Assembly: GCA_033807695.1 (NCBI GenBank)
Contig: CM066305.1
Span: forward strand, 3,968,001 to 4,032,000
DNA length: 64,000 bases
DNA from: Daedaleopsis sinensis
Lineage: Eukaryota > Basidiomycota > Agaricomycetes > Polyporales > Polyporaceae
Reading direction: 5' to 3'
The translations under genes and the position numbers were made by a program. Positions 59,986 to 64,000 of the stretch are shown in pieces. The notes under the pieces were generated by a model. The model did no database searches, was not told the DNA's origin, and worked only from the letters and a program-made list of their open reading frames with translations. Within the stretch, counting starts at the first letter, position 1. The number at the start of each line of letters is the position of its first letter.

Positions 59986-62900
59986 TTAGTAGAATTCAAT
60001 GCCAAGTTGAGCCCTGAACTTCAGGAACTTGACATGCCCCAAGTTCTTGGTGAACATATCTGCAGGGTTGTCGTTTCCGTCGATATAGAAGATCTCGACG
60101 TACTTCTTCTCAATGACCTCGCGTATGTAGTGATAGCGAATGTCAATGTGCTTCGAACGACTCTCAGTCACAGGATTGGACGAGATGAAGATCGAGCCCT
60201 GGTTATCCCCGCAGATTGGGATGGGCGTGAGGTTGTAGCTGATCTCGCAAATGAGATTACGGATCCAGACTACTTGGCGACTGCAATCACTGAGCGCCAT
60301 ATACTCTGCTTCAGTGGACGAGTGCGCAATAGTCTTCTGCGCTCTAGACGTCCAACTAAAGATGCCGTTTGCCAGCTTCAGGAAGTATCCTGTCTGCGAC
60401 CGGCGAGTAGCAGGATCAGATGCCCAATCTGAGTCCGTGCATGCTGTAAGACCAAGACCCAAACCACCGTCGTAAACGAGAGAGTACGACTTGGTACCAA
60501 GAAGATAGCGGCGCACATAGAGCGCTTTGTTCAAGTGGTCCTGTGACGGGTTCGCAGCACATTGTGCGAGCTTGGTCACAGCGAAAGCGATGTCGGGACG
60601 TGTACCCAACATGATGTAGAGCAGGGACCCGATGACGGTCTGAAACCTGCTGCGAAGAGTGGGGTTGACCGGAGCCATGTTTGGTATAGGGCGAAACCCG
60701 GCGGGAAGAGGAGTGGGGACAGTCTTTGCGTTCTGTACGCCACAACGCTGCAGCACTCGTTCAAGGTAGGCACATTGATCTAGATGAATCTTGCTGCCTT
60801 TCCTTTGGATGCGCATGCGGAGGAACTCCTTAACATCGCCAAGGTCACGGCACTCCCACTTGTCCATGAACTTCGCCTTCAATTCTTTGCACAGAGCCTT
60901 GTCGGGTCCGCAGAAGAGGGCGTCGTCGACATAGACAACGACGATCACGAATGATCCATTCTCCCTTTTGTAAAGGAAGAGTCCGGCGTCCGCGCTAAGG
61001 CGTTTGAAGCCAAGCAGCGTCATAGACTCGTTAAGGGTGCGCCACCACGCAAGCCCTGCTTGCTTGAGTCCGTATAGAGCACGACGTAGCCGGAGTACTT
61101 TGTGCTCTTGGCCTTTGACGACGAAGCCTTCAGGTTGCTCCATGTAGATCTCCTCGTCAAGCTCACCATATAGGTAAGCATTTCGCACATCGAGGCCGGT
61201 GATGTACCAGTTCTCGAGTGCGGCTAATGAGAGTATGCAGCGCACAGTCTCAAAGCGAACGACGGGTGAATAGATCTGGTCGTAGTCGATGCCTTCGACC
61301 TGGGAGAACCCTCTGGCAACGCATCTAGCCTTCTTACGACCGTCAGATTTGACGTCGAAGACCCATCGGTTCTTGATGACCTTTCGTCCCTTAGGACGCT
61401 CCACCAAGTCATAGACTTTGCGTCGATGAAGTGCCTCTAGTTCTTCACGACAGGCGGCTTTCCATTCCTCTTGCTCAGCCTTGGGTAGGCGAGCGATGTC
61501 ACGGAATGTCCATTCTCTAACGTTGGACGTGTTTTGAAGATCGTCATCAACTGGTGGGAAAGCCTGCATAAGCAGGAAGTTGATGAGCGGTACTCCCCCT
61601 TCCTGGCATAGTTTTGCCATGTGAGGTTCAACGCCTTGATTGTGCAGAGCAGTCTCGTCGTGCGAGACGCTCGAGCCAGAGTCGTCCTCAAAAGAGGGCT
61701 CTTGTTGCACAACATCAGGTGCCTTGTCCGAGGCGGATCCAGCAGGGTCGCTTGGACGAGGATGGGATTGGTCAGAACTAGGTCCGGGAACCCGATCTTT
61801 CCGTTGTTGCGGTTGAGAGCGAGGGCGACTCGACTGCTCACCAACAACCTTTTTCCACGTCCGCTGCTTCTCGATCTCTTTGAATTGTTCTACGGGGTGC
61901 CGTGACTCTCCGTAGACATTGCCTGGACGAACCTTCACAGTCCGCTCACGACCAGAACGCCTCGGCGCTGGTTCAGCTGCCTCGGGCTGTTCTTCCGGGG
62001 GTGGTGGCGGCGGACTCGGGCTGCGCGCTCTAGGCTGCGCGGGTGCGTCGTCACGCTCCCTGCCCTGTCCCTTTGGAGGAAGATTGTGGGAAGGATGACG
62101 AGGCTCATCGTCATCATCTTCGTGAGAAATGGCCGGATGGTGGCCGATGTGGTCTGGTTTCGGCGCAGGTTCCTGCAGCCTGGTGTTCCGTCGCCGTTGC
62201 TGGTCGGGACACCTCGGGAACATGCTCTCGTCAAATAGAGCGTGAGCAGAGGTGAAGATCACGTTGTTTGGTGACCGCATGAACCGAAATCCATGTCCTC
62301 CAGGTGCGACACCGATGTAAGTCATAAGCTCAGACTTAGGCGATAGTTTGTTCTTGCGTACTTCACTGGGGATGTGAATGTACGCTCCGCACCCAAAGAC
62401 TCGGAGGTGGTCTATACGAGGGGGTTCATCGTGAAGGAAGCCTAGCGGTGTCTGCCATTCAAGGCGACGCATAGGGGTCCTGTTGTAGACGTGAACGGCG
62501 TGATCCACCGAGAGCTCCCACCACGATTGAGGAAGACATGCTTCGAGGCGCATAGCCTCTCCCTTGTCCATGAGCGTTCGAATGAGACGCTCTGCGCGAC
62601 CGTTCTGCTGATGCGTGTGCGGTGCGCTCTGATGGATCTCGATCCCTTTCTCCTTGAGCAAATTCACGAAAGCGTCGGATGTATACTCCCCCCCTGCATC
62701 AGACATCCACTTCTGGATCTTGGCGTTGAACTGCGTCTCGACGAGTGCGATGAATTGTCGCGTAGCCGACAATGCAGCACCTTTCGTGCGCAAATGTACG
62801 ACCCAAGCCGTCGACGAACAGTCATCCAGATAGAGGATACTGTAGCGGTACTTGTGGTATGAATCCACAGGGTAGGATTTTATGTCCGAGTGAATGAGCT

Positions 62901-64000
62901 CGAAAGGGCGCGTAGCGCGCTTTGTGGACGGCGGGAATGGCCGAAGAGGCATCTTCCCTTGAGCACATCCAGGGCAGAGAGAATCCTCAGAAGGGAACTC
63001 AATGGTAGGGAAACGTTGTGTGTGTTCCCGTGCGTGTCGTAGGACCTCGCGCGAAGGGTGCGCGAAACGACGATGCATGATCTCGTACGTGAGTTTGAAG
63101 ATCATCGGAAAGATATTCATCGCATCCTGCTTAGGGAGCGATTTGACACAGTATATCGTGTCGTTTGGAGCTCTAGGGTAGGAGACCATAAAGATCTTTC
63201 CCGAGCGGAAGTGGAGAGATATGTGCTGCGAGTCGCCGCGCACGCTCAATCCATTTCGAAGAAACTCCCCCAGAGAAAGCAGTCGTGAGGTGAGGTCAGG
63301 GATGTAGAACACAGGCGTGATTCGCACCGTGCTCTGACCCATAGCGTCCGGACAATTCAGGATGATAGTCCCAAAGCCCATCACCATCGTAGAGCTGTTC
63401 GCAGTTGAGACAGGAATAGGATCTTCAAGCTGTGTGTACTCCATAAAGTCGTCCAAGCTATACGTGAAGTGCATAGACGCTCCCGAGTCGAGTAGCCACA
63501 TAGGATACTCGATGGAGCTCTGAGCAGACTGGCTGGTGACTTTCCCTTTCCCTTTGCACGACGCGCACGCAGCATAATGGAGCGCATGACAACATATATT
63601 GGTGGTGCAAGCTACGATTACAGGATCACGAAGATCTACATAATCCGGACGATCACATGCGGCTGTGGGAAGCGCATTAGTGATGTCACTGTAGCATGAG
63701 GAGTAAGGTACTTGCCTGTACTGCTCGTAGAAACCAGCGGCTTCAGCGATGTCGTCGTCGACATCGTCGCTGAGGGAGACAGCGTCCTCAGCGTCCTCGT
63801 CGTCGGTCCATCCGAGCCGCTCCTCGAGCGAAGGGCGAGAGCGCTTGGAAGCGCGACTCTCGGTGTCGGAGTCATCGACCTCCTCGATGCGAGCACTGCT
63901 GCCAGAGGCCATATTGAGAATACTGCCCGAGGCGACGTTGAGAACGTGCTCGAGGGTACGAATCCCTTCGTAACGAGGGGTGATGTCGAGCTCCTTCGTC
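59986..64000 (-). mobile_element. Ty1/copia retrotransposon polyprotein (5' part outside window)
   Basis: One frame runs from the stop at 59986 to the window edge; the first ATG inside is at 63912 (1308 codons from there) but the frame is open upstream (…YEGIRTLEHVLNVASG), so gag lies outside. Domains in Ty1/copia order: protease WLLDSGASMHFT (about residue 139), GAG-pre-integrase zinc region (HRRFAHPS ... CPGCAQGK), integrase catalytic residues in IHSDIKSY, WMSDAGGEYTS and NGRAERLIRT, then reverse transcriptase with VVYVDDALFCGP, and RNase H with TDSDWASDPATRRSQTGY and STEAEYMALSDC. Protease before integrase before RT is the copia order. No stop or frameshift interrupts it, so the element may be young. 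It sits against a GH79 relic. Confidence 0.93.

Overview
The window looks like nuclear DNA of a wood-decay basidiomycete, probably an agaricomycete close to the Polyporales. Almost every gene is broken by 45-65 bp GT-AG introns. Gene content is typical of such fungi: a laccase, GH79 glucuronidases, Lys-N-type metalloproteases, F-box proteins, DUF6593/DUF6697-type proteins and a Ty1/copia element. All names come from reading motifs and splice sites; no database search was possible.

Left part (1-7.2 kb) is mostly housekeeping: a partial DUF6593-like gene, the AAA+ ATPase RuvB-like 1 (7 exons), divergently paired with a histone-fold NF-YC/HAP5 subunit, then a small Thr-rich secreted protein with a Kex2-type site. 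A 463-bp MITE with 53-bp perfect inverted repeats follows, then about 3.7 kb of apparently non-coding DNA. At 11.5-26.1 kb lie an intact 8-exon laccase, a decayed Hcap59/Tls1 copy, an intron-containing tRNA-Tyr, two tandem GH79 genes (the second membrane-anchored), an F-box/LRR-like protein and a DUF6697 gene.

From about 26 to 59 kb the window is a mosaic of duplicated genes and decayed copies. It holds two MFS drug-transporter paralogues with the same 11 intron positions, two DUF6697 genes, two intact peptidyl-Lys metalloproteases (M35) plus one M35 relic, and a third GH79 gene plus two GH79 3'-end relics. It also holds an intact MTA phosphorylase plus a relic beside the other M35 gene, and an intact/nonsense-mutated pair of an unknown gene. 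The order M35>-<MTAP at 54-58 kb is mirrored as MTAP relic>-<M35 at 42-44 kb, which indicates an inverted segmental duplication. A 5-exon F-box protein, an SDR pseudogene and an SH3-domain protein fill the rest.

The right end (59.4-64 kb) is a Ty1/copia retrotransposon on the minus strand with an apparently intact pol. Its 3' LTR sits directly against a truncated GH79 relic, and its frame runs open off the window edge.

Functionally, the secreted enzymes (laccase, GH79 glucuronidases, Lys-N proteases, small secreted protein) fit plant cell-wall and protein degradation. The repeated copying and decay of GH79 and M35 genes is the most notable biology here. I saw no convincing new defence, CRISPR or biosynthetic system.
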